Source of the DNA: an uncultured Pelagimonas sp. | Lineage (GTDB): Bacteria; Pseudomonadota; Alphaproteobacteria; Rhodobacterales; Rhodobacteraceae | Length of the DNA: 64,000 nucleotides | Direction: 5' to 3' | Assembly (NCBI GenBank): GCA_947497905.1 | Contig: CANMIH010000015.1 | Coordinates: forward strand, 44,659-108,658 | Shown: positions 44,394 to 54,222 of the stretch, piece after piece | Layout of the letters: every line of letters starts with the position of its first letter | How positions within the stretch are numbered: position 1 is the stretch's first letter | Notes under the pieces: model-generated | Database searches by the model: none | What the model was told of the DNA's origin: nothing | Seen by the model: the letters and a program-made list of their open reading frames with translations, nothing else | Position numbers and translations under genes: made by a program

Positions 44394-44707
44394 TGCATGC
44401 GGACACGCAATATCTGGTCGCCCTCGGGGCGGCCTATGTTCTGGTGGCCAACGTGGCAACTTATCTGACATTTGCTTGGGACAAACGTCAGGCCAAACGA
44501 CGCAAATGGCGGATTTCTGAGAACACGTTGCTGGCGCTGGCTTTGATTGGTGGAAGCCCGGCCGCAAAGCTTGCGCAACGCAGGCTCCGCCATAAAACCC
44601 GTAAACAACCTTTTGCGCGCCTGTTGTGGCTGATCATCCTGATCCAGATCGCGGCTTGCCTCGCGGTGATGTTCCCACGCGAGCTACGCGGTCTGTTGAA
44701 CCTTTAG
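44393..44707 (+). CDS. DUF1294 small membrane protein
   Basis: The 104-residue protein has an N-terminal membrane segment (YLVALGAAYVLVANVATYLTF), the family block AWDKRQAKRRKWRISENTLLALALIGGSPAAKLAQRRLRHKTRKQPF, and a second membrane segment (LLWLIILIQIAACLAVMF). This is DUF1294, whose function is unknown; it is often fused or linked to cold-shock proteins. The start overlaps the RNase T2 stop by one base, so the two are co-transcribed. Confidence 0.88.
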   Translation: MHADTQYLVALGAAYVLVANVATYLTFAWDKRQAKRRKWRISENTLLALALIGGSPAAKLAQRRLRHKTRKQPFARLLWLIILIQIAACLAVMFPRELRGLLNL

Positions 44708-45348
44708 AAGGTATAGCCAAACCGCGCGACATCTTCGGCACAGAGATCACCAATCAGATCCCGCAGCTCGGCTGTATAATACTCGCGGTACTCGCCCCGC
44801 TCAGAGCGATTGATATGCGGCATTTCAGGCGAAAACCCCAGACGATCGACCAGAGGTGCCCAGTCTTCTTCCAGATGTTCAAGCCGAAAGAACAGCCCCC
44901 GCTCCGTCCCACTTCCATCTTGCATATAGCGCGCATAGGGCCAGGCGCGCATCGTGCCCCCGGTATGGGTGTGGGTGACAAATGCCCCGAAATCCAAGGT
45001 CTTGGCCAGCGCCACCGCCTGATGGTCAAACTCTTGCTCTTGCAGCCAGTGGTAATAGCTCACCATACGGTCCCAGGGATTGCGCACCAGACAGAAACAC
45101 AGCATCCGGTCCATATCGCTAGGTGAAATCACCCCGCGGATATCGGCCAGCGTCGAATGTTTCCACAAACGTCCCGCCGCCTGTGGCGCCAGTTTCTTGA
45201 CCCGATTTTTCCGACGCTTTGCCTTTTCCGTATCGCCAATCAAGATGTCGTCGCGATGCGCGCGCGCCTCGAGCGCCTGAGCCATCGACGTGCCGCCGGT
45301 TTTGGGGATATGCACAAAGATAAACGCGCGTCCGGGAGAAATAATCAC
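44704..45348 (-). CDS. Sulfotransferase-family protein
   Basis: The GTG at 45348 gives 214 residues, starting (M)IISPGRAFIFVHIPKTGGTSM with the PAPS 5'-phosphosulfate-binding loop. The 3'-phosphate site is likely in CFCLVRNPWDRMVSYYHWL. The C-terminal part (FFRLEHLEEDWAPLVDRLG; YREYYTAELRDLIGDLCAEDVARFGY) is typical of bacterial cell-surface carbohydrate sulfotransferases. The frame is open further upstream, to 45573, but that would run into the promoter of the divergent acyl-CoA synthetase gene. It overlaps the convergent DUF1294 gene by 4 bp. The acceptor is unknown. Confidence 0.85.
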   Translation of the reverse strand: MIISPGRAFIFVHIPKTGGTSMAQALEARAHRDDILIGDTEKAKRRKNRVKKLAPQAAGRLWKHSTLADIRGVISPSDMDRMLCFCLVRNPWDRMVSYYHWLQEQEFDHQAVALAKTLDFGAFVTHTHTGGTMRAWPYARYMQDGSGTERGLFFRLEHLEEDWAPLVDRLGFSPEMPHINRSERGEYREYYTAELRDLIGDLCAEDVARFGYTF

Positions 45349-45509
45349 ATCTGCTGTCCTGCTTGGGTGTGCCCCACCATAGGCCGATTTTCCGCAAGCA
45401 ACAGAGCGCAAGACAGCACACCGGCTTTGACACACAAACGGTCGCAATCCCCCTTTAATATTGAAATTATCTTGCGCATAGTCGCGTGAAATAGCGAGTG
45501 GAGGATCCC

Positions 45510-47135
45510 ATGGGGTGGATGCAGGACGAAACTGGGCTGGGTAAAAACGCGGCAAACTATGTGCCCCTGACACCTTTGTCTTTTCTCAAACGGGCCGCAG
45601 GGATCTGGCCAGACCATCCGGCGGTTATCTATGGAGAGATCCGCAGATCTTACGCGGACTACATCAACCGGGTCACTCGGCTCGCCTCGGCGCTCACCAA
45701 ATTGGGGGTGCAGTCCGGCGAGGTAGTGGCCACCATTCTGCCCAATATTCCGGCGCAGGCCGAAGCGCATTTCGGCGTGCCCGCCTGTGGCGCTGTGCTC
45801 AATGCCATCAACACGCGGCTGGATGTCGATACGATCACCTATATTCTGGAACATGGCGAAGCGAAGGTCGTTCTGTGTGACCCACAGTTTCTACCGGTTC
45901 TGGCGCAGGCGATTGAAAACATGTCCACGCCAGCGCCTCAGGTGATCGAGGTGGCCGATGATCAGGCCGGGGTCCATGCCCACGGTCACTATTTGGAATA
46001 TGAAGCCCTGCTTGAAACCGGTGACCCGGATTTTGAGTGGCTTATGCCCGAAGACGAATGGGAAAGTCTTGCGCTGAACTACACCTCGGGCACCACCGGC
46101 CGTCCCAAAGGTGTCGTCTATCACCATCGGGGCGCCTATCTGAATGCCATGGGTCAGGTGTTGTCGTGGCGCATGGTTCTGCACCCCATCTATCTGACCA
46201 TCGTGCCACTGTTTCACTGCAATGGCTGGTGCCATACATGGATGATGCCAGCCGTGGGCGGCACAGTTGTGTGTTGCCGTGACATCACCGCACCCGCAAT
46301 CTTTGACGCCATCGCCGATCACGGCGTGACCCATTTCGGCGGCGCCCCAATTGTATTGAACACTCTGGTCAATGCCCCCGAGGAGCAGCGCCGTGACTTT
46401 GGTCACACCGTAGAGGTTTTCACGGCAGGCGCCCCCCCTGCCCCGGCCACTCTGGCCAAGATCGAACCGATGGGGTTCAACGTCACTCAGGTCTACGGGC
46501 TCACCGAAGTTTATGGCCCAGCAACCGAGTGTGTCTGGAAAGAAGACTGGGATCATCTCGAGGGCCAAGAGCGCGCCGCGATCAAAGCCCGTCAGGGGGT
46601 CGCGATGCCCTTTATCGAAGAGGTACGGGTCACAGATTCCAAGCTCAACGACATCCCCCGCGACAGCGAAGCCAAAGGCGAAATTCTTTTCCGGGGCAAC
46701 GGCGTAATGAAGGGCTATTTGAAAAACCCAGAGGCCACAGCCGAGGCCTTTGAAGGGGGCTATTTTCATTCAGGTGACATCGCCATCCACCACCCTGACA
46801 CCTTCATCCAGATCGCGGACCGCGCCAAAGACATCATCATTTCCGGCGGAGAAAACATCTCGTCCGTCGAGGTCGAAGCCTGTCTGATGAATCACGAGGC
46901 CGTCTTGCTATGTGCCGTGGTCGCCAAACCGGATGAAAAATGGGGCGAAGTGCCCTGCGCCTTTATCGAGCTGAAAGACGGGCATAGCGGTGACGAAGCC
47001 GAGATGATCGCCTTTGCCCGAGAGCGCCTCGCGGGATTCAAAACGCCGAAAAAGGTGGTGTTTCAAGAGCTTCCCAAAACATCGACGGGTAAGATCCAGA
47101 AGTTCGAGCTTCGCGAATACGCCAAGACGCTTTGA
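45510..47135 (+). CDS. AMP-forming acyl-CoA synthetase (DmdB-like)
   Basis: ATG 45510 follows GGAGG at ideal distance; the product has 541 residues. Adenylation motifs are LNYTSGTTGRPKGVVYHHRGAYL, VYGLTEVYGP, FHSGDIAIHHPD, DRAKDIIISGGENISSVEVE and the catalytic Lys of LPKTSTGKIQKFELRE. It activates a carboxylic acid as acyl-AMP and then acyl-CoA. The sequence resembles the roseobacter group that includes methylmercaptopropionyl-CoA ligase (DmdB) of DMSP demethylation. No dmdA, dmdC or dmdD gene lies nearby, so medium-chain fatty acids are equally possible. Confidence 0.9.
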   Translation: MGWMQDETGLGKNAANYVPLTPLSFLKRAAGIWPDHPAVIYGEIRRSYADYINRVTRLASALTKLGVQSGEVVATILPNIPAQAEAHFGVPACGAVLNAINTRLDVDTITYILEHGEAKVVLCDPQFLPVLAQAIENMSTPAPQVIEVADDQAGVHAHGHYLEYEALLETGDPDFEWLMPEDEWESLALNYTSGTTGRPKGVVYHHRGAYLNAMGQVLSWRMVLHPIYLTIVPLFHCNGWCHTWMMPAVGGTVVCCRDITAPAIFDAIADHGVTHFGGAPIVLNTLVNAPEEQRRDFGHTVEVFTAGAPPAPATLAKIEPMGFNVTQVYGLTEVYGPATECVWKEDWDHLEGQERAAIKARQGVAMPFIEEVRVTDSKLNDIPRDSEAKGEILFRGNGVMKGYLKNPEATAEAFEGGYFHSGDIAIHHPDTFIQIADRAKDIIISGGENISSVEVEACLMNHEAVLLCAVVAKPDEKWGEVPCAFIELKDGHSGDEAEMIAFARERLAGFKTPKKVVFQELPKTSTGKIQKFELREYAKTL

Positions 47136-47140
47136 CAAAA

Positions 47141-47169
47141 AAACAAAGGGCGGGGAGAACCCCGCCCTT
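47141..47169. terminator. Bidirectional terminator between the acyl-CoA synthetase gene and maeB
   Basis: An 8-bp perfect stem GGGCGGGG/CCCCGCCC with an AGAA loop has an A-rich tract before it, giving TTTGTTTTTTT on the minus strand behind maeB. The plus-strand tail is T-poor. Confidence 0.88.
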
Positions 47170-47175
47170 CATCTG

Positions 47176-49455
47176 TTACCCGTAATGCGCCACGGGTGTT
47201 CCCGCAATCGCCGCCATGTTCAAAAGGCCCCGTGCGGTGATCGAGGGCGTCACAATGTGCGCCCGGTTGCCCATCCCCATCAGGATTGGCCCGACTTCAA
47301 GCCCATCTGCCTTGGCCTTCAAGATGTTCCGCACACCAGACGCCGCATCCGCATGGGCAAAGATAAGCACATTGGCCGCGCCTTTCATGCGATTGCCGGG
47401 GAACAGACGCGCGCGCAGTTCAGGGTCCAGCGCCGTGTCGACGTTCATTTCGCCTTCATAGCAGAAATCACGTGTCTCTGCATCCAGGATCGCAATGGCA
47501 TCGCGCAGCCGTTTGCCCGATCCCACATCCTGGTTGCCGAACTGTGATTGGGAACACAGCGCGATATTGGGTTCAATGCCAAAGCGTTGCACGTGTCGGG
47601 CGGCGCCAATCGCAGTACGCGCAAGCTCTTCAGGTGTGGGAAGTGATTTCACATGGGTGTCGGCGATAAACAGCGGGCCATCCTCAAGGATGATCATCGA
47701 CAGCGCGCCATGGGGCGTAAAGCCGTTGCCGCCGAGCACCTGTTCCACATAGTTGAGATGCCAGCGGAATTCTCCAAAGGTGCCGCAGATCAGGCTATCG
47801 GCCTCCCCCCGCTGCACCATAATTGCGCCAATGGCCGTTGAGTTTGTGCGCATAATTGCGCGTGCGGTCTCGGGAGTGACACCCCGACGGCACATCAGCT
47901 CGTGATAGGTGCCCCAATAGTCGCGATAGCGCGGATCGTTCTCGGGGTTCACAATCTTGAAGTCACGCTCGGGCCGGATCTCAAGACCCAGACGCTCACA
48001 GCGCGTGTTGATCACCTCAGGCCGCCCAATTAGAATGGGCGTCTCTGTGGTTTCTTCCAAAATCGCCTGCGCCGCGCGCAAGACGCGTTCGTCTTCGCCT
48101 TCGGCAAACACAATCCGGCGCGAGGCAGTGGCCGCGGCCTGAAAAATAGGGCGCATCAACAAGGCGGATTTGAACACGCTGGCATCGAGCTTTTCTTTGT
48201 ATGCCTCAATGTCGGCCAGCGGGCGTTTGGCCACCCCTGTGTCCATCGCCGCCTTGGCCACAGCCGTCGAGACAACCCCGGAGAGACGCGGATCAAAGGG
48301 TTTGGGGATCAGATATTCCGCACCAAAGGTCAGCTGTTCACCGCGGTAGGCGGCTGCGGCTTCTGCACTGGTGGTGGCGCGGGCCAGTGCGGCAATGCCT
48401 TCGACGCAGGCAATCTGCATCTCGTCATTGATCTCGGTCGCGCCAACGTCCAATGCGCCACGGAAGATAAACGGGAAACAAAGTACGTTGTTGACCTGAT
48501 TAGGGAAATCGCTGCGACCTGTTGCAATGATCGCATCCGGTTTCACCGCACGCGCCTCCTCCGGCATGATCTCGGGCGTTGGATTCGCGAGGCCAAAAAT
48601 CACCGGCGTGTCGGTCATCTTTGCCGCCATCTCAGGCTTCAAAACACCGGGGCCCGACAGGCCAAGGAACATATCCGCGCCCTCGATCACATCATCAAGC
48701 GTCCGAAGATCGCTTTTCTGCGCAAAGGCCGCTTTCTCTGGGTTCATGTCGACCTCACGGCCTTCATAAACCAACCCATGGATGTCACAGAGCCAGATGT
48801 TCTCGCGTTTGACCCCCAGTTTGACCAACATATTCAGACAGGCGATCCCTGCCGCACCACCACCGGTGGAAACTAGTTTGATATCGCTGAACTTTTTGCC
48901 CGCCACATGGAGCGCGTTTGTCGCCGCAGCGCCCACAACGATCGCGGTGCCGTGCTGATCGTCGTGGAACACCGGGATGTTCATACGCTCACGGCAAATT
49001 CGTTCAACGATGAAACAATCCGGGGCTTTGATGTCTTCCAGATTGATCGCGCCAAAGGTCGGCTCAAGGGCGCAAACGATCTCCGCCAGCTTTTCAGGGT
49101 CCGGCTGATCCACCTCAATGTCAAAGCAATCGATGTTGGCGAATTTTTTGAACAGAACCGCCTTGCCTTCCATCACTGGTTTAGAGGCAAGGGCGCCAAT
49201 ATTGCCAAGTCCAAGAACCGCCGTGCCGTTGGATACCACCGCAACCAAGTTGCCACGCGCGGTGTAACGCGCTGCATTTTCTTGATTTTCTTTAATCTCA
49301 AGACAGGCCTCTGCCACACCGGGGCTATAGGCCCGGCTGAGGTCGCGTCCATTCGCCAATGGCTTGGTTGCACGGACCTCAAGCTTACCCGGCTTGGGGT
49401 TTTCGTGGTAAAACAGCGCCGCCTGGCGCATCGTTTCCTTGGCGGTATCGGTCAT
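47176..49455 (-). CDS. maeB: NADP-dependent malic enzyme with C-terminal phosphotransacetylase-like domain
   Basis: The 759-residue protein has a malic-enzyme part (about 1-425: [99 protein letters not shown]) and a PTA-like part (about 430-759: [61 protein letters not shown]). It decarboxylates malate to pyruvate with NADP+; the PTA domain is regulatory and usually binds acetyl-CoA. Length is standard for MaeB. A candidate operator lies 21-32 bp upstream. Confidence 0.96.
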   Translation of the reverse strand: MTDTAKETMRQAALFYHENPKPGKLEVRATKPLANGRDLSRAYSPGVAEACLEIKENQENAARYTARGNLVAVVSNGTAVLGLGNIGALASKPVMEGKAVLFKKFANIDCFDIEVDQPDPEKLAEIVCALEPTFGAINLEDIKAPDCFIVERICRERMNIPVFHDDQHGTAIVVGAAATNALHVAGKKFSDIKLVSTGGGAAGIACLNMLVKLGVKRENIWLCDIHGLVYEGREVDMNPEKAAFAQKSDLRTLDDVIEGADMFLGLSGPGVLKPEMAAKMTDTPVIFGLANPTPEIMPEEARAVKPDAIIATGRSDFPNQVNNVLCFPFIFRGALDVGATEINDEMQIACVEGIAALARATTSAEAAAAYRGEQLTFGAEYLIPKPFDPRLSGVVSTAVAKAAMDTGVAKRPLADIEAYKEKLDASVFKSALLMRPIFQAAATASRRIVFAEGEDERVLRAAQAILEETTETPILIGRPEVINTRCERLGLEIRPERDFKIVNPENDPRYRDYWGTYHELMCRRGVTPETARAIMRTNSTAIGAIMVQRGEADSLICGTFGEFRWHLNYVEQVLGGNGFTPHGALSMIILEDGPLFIADTHVKSLPTPEELARTAIGAARHVQRFGIEPNIALCSQSQFGNQDVGSGKRLRDAIAILDAETRDFCYEGEMNVDTALDPELRARLFPGNRMKGAANVLIFAHADAASGVRNILKAKADGLEVGPILMGMGNRAHIVTPSITARGLLNMAAIAGTPVAHYG

Positions 49456-49475
49456 CTGTCACCCTGCAATTCAAA

Positions 49476-49494
49476 ATGGTTTACCATTAAACCA
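49476..49494. promoter_or_regulatory. Candidate operator upstream of maeB
   Basis: ATGGT-TT-ACCAT (49476-49487) is nested in the larger inverted repeat TGGTTTA-CCAT-TAAACCA (49477-49494), 21 bp before the maeB start. The TGGT-N-ACCA form is that of FadR/PdhR-class GntR regulators; the regulator is not encoded here. Confidence 0.45.
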
Positions 49495-49635
49495 AAAATC
49501 ATGTCGGAAATTACTTCCCCCACGTCGCATAGCAGTTCCAAGATTAAAAAGAAATTGGATTTGACGTGAGGTGGCAGGTCTTGCAATCTATCGGACTGCT
49601 TCGCACGATAGCGCCAAACCCATTCGGAGAGTAAA

Positions 49636-50028
49636 ATGTCTTTGTCAGAAGCCGCGCGTGCGGTTCGTGAAAATGCCTATGCCCCTTATTCCAACTTCAA
49701 AGTTGGCGCTGCCCTGCGTGCGCCTTCCGGTGCCATTTACTCCGGCTGCAATGTCGAAAACGTCGCCTACCCCGAAGGGACCTGCGCCGAAGCCGGGGCC
49801 ATTGCCGCAATGATTGCCGCGGGTGAGACCGAAATCACCGAAGCCTATGTGATCGCGGGTAGCCCTGCGCCCGTTCCGCCTTGCGGCGGCTGCCGTCAAA
49901 AACTGGCTGAATTTGCAAAAGGCGATGTGACAGTGACCCTGGCCACCACAGAAGGCATTGAAACCGCGATGAAAGTCTCGGATCTGCTGCCCGGCGCCTT
50001 TGGCCGCGACCACATGGAAAACAGCTGA
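49636..50028 (+). CDS. cdd: Cytidine deaminase
   Basis: The 130-residue protein is of the short tetrameric class: YAPYSNFKVGAALRA, zinc ligands in EGTCAEAGAIAAMI (catalytic Glu included) and PVPPCGGCRQKLAEF. It deaminates cytidine and deoxycytidine to the uracil nucleosides. It begins the salvage operon and shares a TGATG with deoA, so the products pass to the phosphorylase encoded next. Confidence 0.95.
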   Translation: MSLSEAARAVRENAYAPYSNFKVGAALRAPSGAIYSGCNVENVAYPEGTCAEAGAIAAMIAAGETEITEAYVIAGSPAPVPPCGGCRQKLAEFAKGDVTVTLATTEGIETAMKVSDLLPGAFGRDHMENS

Positions 50029-51317
50029 TGGACGCGCGCCACATCATTGCCGCCCTGCGCAAAGGCGACACCCCAAGCCCTGCCGAATTGACATGGTTTG
50101 CCCATGGCCTCGCAGATGGACGCGTCAGCGACGCCCAGGCCGGGGCCTTTGCCATGGGGGTCTGTGTGCGCGGCTTGCCAGAGGCGGGTCGCGTTGCACT
50201 AACACTCGCCATGCGCGATTCTGGCCATGTACTGGATTGGGACATGAACGCGCCGGTTGTCGACAAACATTCAACGGGTGGTGTCGGCGATTGCGTGAGC
50301 CTTGTGCTCGCGCCCGCCCTTGCCGCCTGTGGTGTCTATGTGCCGATGATTTCAGGGCGCGGATTGGGACATACCGGCGGCACCTTGGATAAGCTTGAGG
50401 CGATTCCCGGGTATTCCGTCGCGCCCGATGAGACCCGGTTTCGCGAAGTTGTGGCCGAGGCCGGTTGCGCCATCGTCAGTGCCAGCGCCGATATCGCACC
50501 GGCGGACAAACGGCTTTATGCGGTGCGGGATGTGACGGCGACGGTCGAGAGCCTCGACCTCATCACCGCGTCGATCCTGTCCAAAAAGCTCGCTGCGGGC
50601 CTGCAGTCGCTCGTTCTGGATGTCAAAGTCGGCTCCGGCGCGTTCATGAAATCCATTGACGAGGCGCGCGCGCTGGCCAGCTCGCTTGTTTCAACCGCCA
50701 ATGCAGCGGGCTGTCCAACCTCGGCCCTGATCACGGATATGAACCAGCCGTTGATCCCCTCACTGGGCAATGCCGTTGAAGTGGATCAGGTGATGCAGGT
50801 GCTGACCGGCGCCCAATCCGGTGCGTTGCGCGATCTCAGCGTCGCGCTGGGGGCCGAACTTCTGGCCACAACCGGCATCGCCGATGGTGAGGCCAAGCTG
50901 AACGCGGCCTTGGACAGCGGGGCCGCCGCAGAGACCTTTGGCAAGATGGTTTATGCCCTTGGAGGCCCTCTGGGATTTGTCGAAGACTGGCGGCGCTATC
51001 TGCCCGAAGCGCCGGTGATCCGCGAGGTGCCGGCGCCTCAAAGCGGTACGATCAGCACGATTGATGGCGAAGCCTTGGGTCTCGCCGTGGTAGATCTTGG
51101 TGGCGGGCGACGGATTGAAACCGATCAGGTCAATCCTGCCGTGGGTCTTACCGATGTTGTCCGTTTGGGCACCACCGTCAAAGCCGGCGAGCCCATCGCC
51201 TGTGTGCATGCCGCGCGGGAAGAACAGGCCGACACCGCTTTGAAAGCTGTGCAAGAGGCCATGCGCTTTGGGGACGCCCCGGGTGAGCAACCGCTTGTTC
51301 TGGAAAGGATCACCTGA
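50028..51317 (+). CDS. deoA: Thymidine phosphorylase
   Basis: The 429-residue protein has the N-terminal helical domain (AALRKGDTPSPAELTWFAHGLADG), the phosphate-binding DKHSTGGVGDCVSLVLAPALAACGVYVPMISGRGLGHTGGTLDKLEAIPG, DVKVGSGAFMKS, and the C-terminal PYNP-like domain. It splits thymidine and deoxyuridine with phosphate into base and deoxyribose 1-phosphate, the substrate of DeoB. It overlaps cdd and deoB by one base at each end. Confidence 0.96.
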   Translation: MDARHIIAALRKGDTPSPAELTWFAHGLADGRVSDAQAGAFAMGVCVRGLPEAGRVALTLAMRDSGHVLDWDMNAPVVDKHSTGGVGDCVSLVLAPALAACGVYVPMISGRGLGHTGGTLDKLEAIPGYSVAPDETRFREVVAEAGCAIVSASADIAPADKRLYAVRDVTATVESLDLITASILSKKLAAGLQSLVLDVKVGSGAFMKSIDEARALASSLVSTANAAGCPTSALITDMNQPLIPSLGNAVEVDQVMQVLTGAQSGALRDLSVALGAELLATTGIADGEAKLNAALDSGAAAETFGKMVYALGGPLGFVEDWRRYLPEAPVIREVPAPQSGTISTIDGEALGLAVVDLGGGRRIETDQVNPAVGLTDVVRLGTTVKAGEPIACVHAAREEQADTALKAVQEAMRFGDAPGEQPLVLERIT

Positions 51318-52522
51318 TGCGTGCCTTTCTTGTGGTGATGGATTCCGTGGGCATCGGCGGTGCACCGGATGCGGCGACGTTCTTCAATGGAACCACGCCC
51401 GATACCGGGGCTAACACCTTGGCGCATATTGCCCAGGCCTGTGCCGAAGGGCGCGCCGAAGACGGGCGTTCTGGTCCTCTCACGCTCCCCTATCTCGCAT
51501 CACTCGGGCTGTTTCACGCCGCGCACTTGGCCGATGGCACAGCGCAAGACACGCCAAACGCAGCTGTGTTAGGCGCCTGGGGCGCTGCGACGGAAATCAG
51601 CCTAGGCAAGGACACCCCGTCGGGACATTGGGAAATCGCCGGTCTGCCCGTGCCCTGGGACTGGGGGTATTTTCCAGACACGGTCCCCGCTTTCCCTGCT
51701 GATCTAACATCCAAAACCTGCGAGTTGGCGGGCACGTCTGGGATTTTGGGCAACTGCCACGGGTCTGGCACCGATATGATCGACCGCTTTGGGGCGGACC
51801 ATCTCGAAACGGGCCACCCTATTTGCTACACCTCCGCCGATAGCGTGTTTCAGATCGCCGCCCACGAAGAGCATTTCGGGTTAGAGCGCCTGCTGAAGCT
51901 GTGCCAGGATCTCGCTCCCACGTTGCACGCGATGAAAGTCGGCCGCGTGATTGCCCGGCCGTTTGTTGGGGAACCGGGAAATTTTTCCCGCACCACCAAT
52001 CGCCGGGATTACGCCATTTTGCCCCCTGAACCCGTTTTGACAAATTGGGTGCAAGAGGCCGGCCACCGCGTCTATGGTATTGGCAAGATTGGCGATATTT
52101 TCTCGATGAGTGGCATTGATGAGGTGCGCAAAGGATCAGATGCACAGCTGATGACACATCTGGCCGATCTGATCGAGACCGCCGAAGACAACAGCCTGAC
52201 CTTCGCCAATTTCGTCGAGTTTGACTCGCTCTATGGCCATCGCCGCGACATCTCAGGCTATGCCCGACATCTGGAATGGTTTGATGATGAGCTGGGCAAA
52301 CTGCTCTCCCGTTTGCGCCCGGATGATCTTTTGGTTATCACCGCCGATCATGGCAATGACCCCAGCTGGACCGGAACCGATCACACCCGCGAACGCGTGC
52401 CTGTCCTAGTTGCAGGTCGCGGTCCCGCTGAACTAGGTCACGTTGCCTTTACTGATATCGCTGCCAGCGTCGCCGCCCATCTGGGTGTGCCCGCGCGCGG
52501 CCCCGGACGGAGTTTCCTGTGA
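51317..52522 (+). CDS. deoB: Phosphopentomutase
   Basis: The 401-residue protein has the alkaline-phosphatase-fold metal motifs FLVVMDSVGIGGAPDA, DTPSGHWEIAG (the Thr phosphorylated during catalysis), NFVEFDSLYGHRRD and ITADHGNDPSWTGTDHTRERVPVLV. It turns (deoxy)ribose 1-phosphate into the 5-phosphate. No deoC aldolase gene is in this operon. The stop overlaps the add start as TGATG. Confidence 0.96.
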   Translation: MRAFLVVMDSVGIGGAPDAATFFNGTTPDTGANTLAHIAQACAEGRAEDGRSGPLTLPYLASLGLFHAAHLADGTAQDTPNAAVLGAWGAATEISLGKDTPSGHWEIAGLPVPWDWGYFPDTVPAFPADLTSKTCELAGTSGILGNCHGSGTDMIDRFGADHLETGHPICYTSADSVFQIAAHEEHFGLERLLKLCQDLAPTLHAMKVGRVIARPFVGEPGNFSRTTNRRDYAILPPEPVLTNWVQEAGHRVYGIGKIGDIFSMSGIDEVRKGSDAQLMTHLADLIETAEDNSLTFANFVEFDSLYGHRRDISGYARHLEWFDDELGKLLSRLRPDDLLVITADHGNDPSWTGTDHTRERVPVLVAGRGPAELGHVAFTDIAASVAAHLGVPARGPGRSFL

Positions 52523-53526
52523 TGGATCCAGAACGCCTCGACCAGATCGCCCGCCTGCCCAAAGCAGAGTTGCACCTGCACTTCGAAGGCGCGGCACCGC
52601 CCGACTTTATCCGCGGTCTTGCCAGTGAGAAGAAGGTGGATCTTTCCGAGATCTTCAATCCCGATGGATCTTACGCCTATCGCGATTTCGTACATTTCCT
52701 CTCGGTATATGAGGCGGCAACCTCGGTTCTGAAAACCCCGAAGGATTTCGCCCGTCTGACCACCGCGCTGTTGGAAGAATGCGCGGCCAATGATGTGGTC
52801 TATGCCGAAACCTTTGTCAGCCCCGAGTTCTGCGGCGGCGGTGATGTGGGCGCGTGGCGCGAATACCTTCACGCAATCCAAGAGGCCGCAGACGCAGCCG
52901 AGCGCGACATGGGTGTCACCCTTCGCGGCGTTGTAACCTGCATCCGCCATTTCGGTGCAGAAAAAGCTAAAGCCACGGCGCAATGTGCCGCGGAAACCGC
53001 CGGAGACTGGATTGTCGGCTTTGGCATGGGTGGAGATGAGAACCAAGGCCATCAGCGCGATTTCAAATGGTCCTACGACTGCGCGCGCGAAGCAGGTCTA
53101 AAACTGACCACCCACGCCGGTGAATGGCGCGGACCGCAAGAGGTACGAGATGCCGTGGACGATTTGGGCGTCTCGCGGATCGGCCACGGCGTACGCGTGA
53201 TCCAGGATCTTGCGACGGTTGACTATCTGATCGAACGCGATGTCACCCTTGAGGTCTGCCCCGGCTCCAACGTGTTCTTGGGTGTTTACCCGTCGCTTGA
53301 CCAACACCCGATTGAAAAACTCCGCGAGCGTGGGGTAAAGGTCACCGTATCTACTGACGACCCACCGTTTTTCCACACAACGATGCGTCAGGAATATGCC
53401 AATCTGGCGAAAACCTTTGGCTGGGACGAAGAGATCTTCAGCCAGATCAATCAGACCGCAATGGACGCGGCGTTCTGCGACGACGCCACCCGCGACGCCA
53501 TTCGCAAGAAACTGGAGCGCACATGA
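52522..53526 (+). CDS. add: Adenosine deaminase-family enzyme
   Basis: ATG 52522 shares its A with the deoB stop; the product has 334 residues. The metal ligands are in [18 protein letters not shown], the substrate region in [20 protein letters not shown], the GHGVRVIQD block carries the catalytic His, and [11 protein letters not shown] holds the last metal Asp. It deaminates adenosine/deoxyadenosine; an adenine-deaminase specificity cannot be fully excluded. The operon context with deoA, cdd and upp favours nucleoside salvage. Confidence 0.92.
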   Translation: MDPERLDQIARLPKAELHLHFEGAAPPDFIRGLASEKKVDLSEIFNPDGSYAYRDFVHFLSVYEAATSVLKTPKDFARLTTALLEECAANDVVYAETFVSPEFCGGGDVGAWREYLHAIQEAADAAERDMGVTLRGVVTCIRHFGAEKAKATAQCAAETAGDWIVGFGMGGDENQGHQRDFKWSYDCAREAGLKLTTHAGEWRGPQEVRDAVDDLGVSRIGHGVRVIQDLATVDYLIERDVTLEVCPGSNVFLGVYPSLDQHPIEKLRERGVKVTVSTDDPPFFHTTMRQEYANLAKTFGWDEEIFSQINQTAMDAAFCDDATRDAIRKKLERT

Positions 53527-54155
53527 CCCAACACCTGACCGTCGTTGACCACCCGCTGGTGCAGCACAAGCTCACTTTGATGCGCGAGCAAGACACGTCG
53601 ACCCGCAGCTTTCGTCAACTTCTGCGCGAAATCAGCCTGCTTTTGGCCTATGAAGTGACCCGAGATCTACCTGTCACCACCCGCACCATCGAAACGCCCA
53701 TGTGCGAAATGGATGCGCCGGTGATTGAGGGTAAAAAGCTAGCGCTGGTGTCGATCCTGCGTGCGGGCAATGGCCTGTTGGATGGGGTTCTTGAACTGAT
53801 CCCGGCTGCCCGGATTGGCTTTGTGGGCCTCTACCGCGATGAGGAAACGCTGCAACCGGTTGAGTATTACAACAAGCTGCCCAAGCGCATGGAAGAACGC
53901 ACCGCAATTGTCGTTGATCCGATGCTGGCCACCGGCAATTCCTCGGTTGCGGCCATCGATCTGGTGAAGAAATCCGGCGCGAAAAACATCATCTTCCTGT
54001 GCCTGCTGGCCGCCCCCGAAGGTGTCGCACGTATGAAAGAAGCACACCCCGATGTGCCGATCGTCACAGCCTCTCTCGATGAGAAGCTGAACGAGAAGGG
54101 ATATATTGTTCCGGGACTAGGGGATGCGGGTGACCGCATGTTCGGCACAAAATAG
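53523..54155 (+). CDS. upp: Uracil phosphoribosyltransferase
   Basis: The 210-residue protein begins [34 protein letters not shown], the family opening, with [13 protein letters not shown], the PRPP loop [20 protein letters not shown] and the uracil-binding C-terminus [17 protein letters not shown]. It turns uracil and PRPP into UMP, finishing pyrimidine salvage begun by cdd and deoA. It overlaps add by 4 bp and is the last gene of the operon. Confidence 0.97.
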   Translation: MTQHLTVVDHPLVQHKLTLMREQDTSTRSFRQLLREISLLLAYEVTRDLPVTTRTIETPMCEMDAPVIEGKKLALVSILRAGNGLLDGVLELIPAARIGFVGLYRDEETLQPVEYYNKLPKRMEERTAIVVDPMLATGNSSVAAIDLVKKSGAKNIIFLCLLAAPEGVARMKEAHPDVPIVTASLDEKLNEKGYIVPGLGDAGDRMFGTK

Positions 54156-54222
54156 CCGATCAGACCGCTTTACACAGGCCGGGGGATCGGGCATGGTTCC
54201 CCTTATATCTGTGGGGGCAGGC

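Noticed and set aside
45510..47135. Assignment as DmdB and part of a DMSP demethylation cluster
   Set aside because: The enzyme resembles that group, but dmdA, dmdC and dmdD are not adjacent, so only a DmdB-like acyl-CoA synthetase is claimed.
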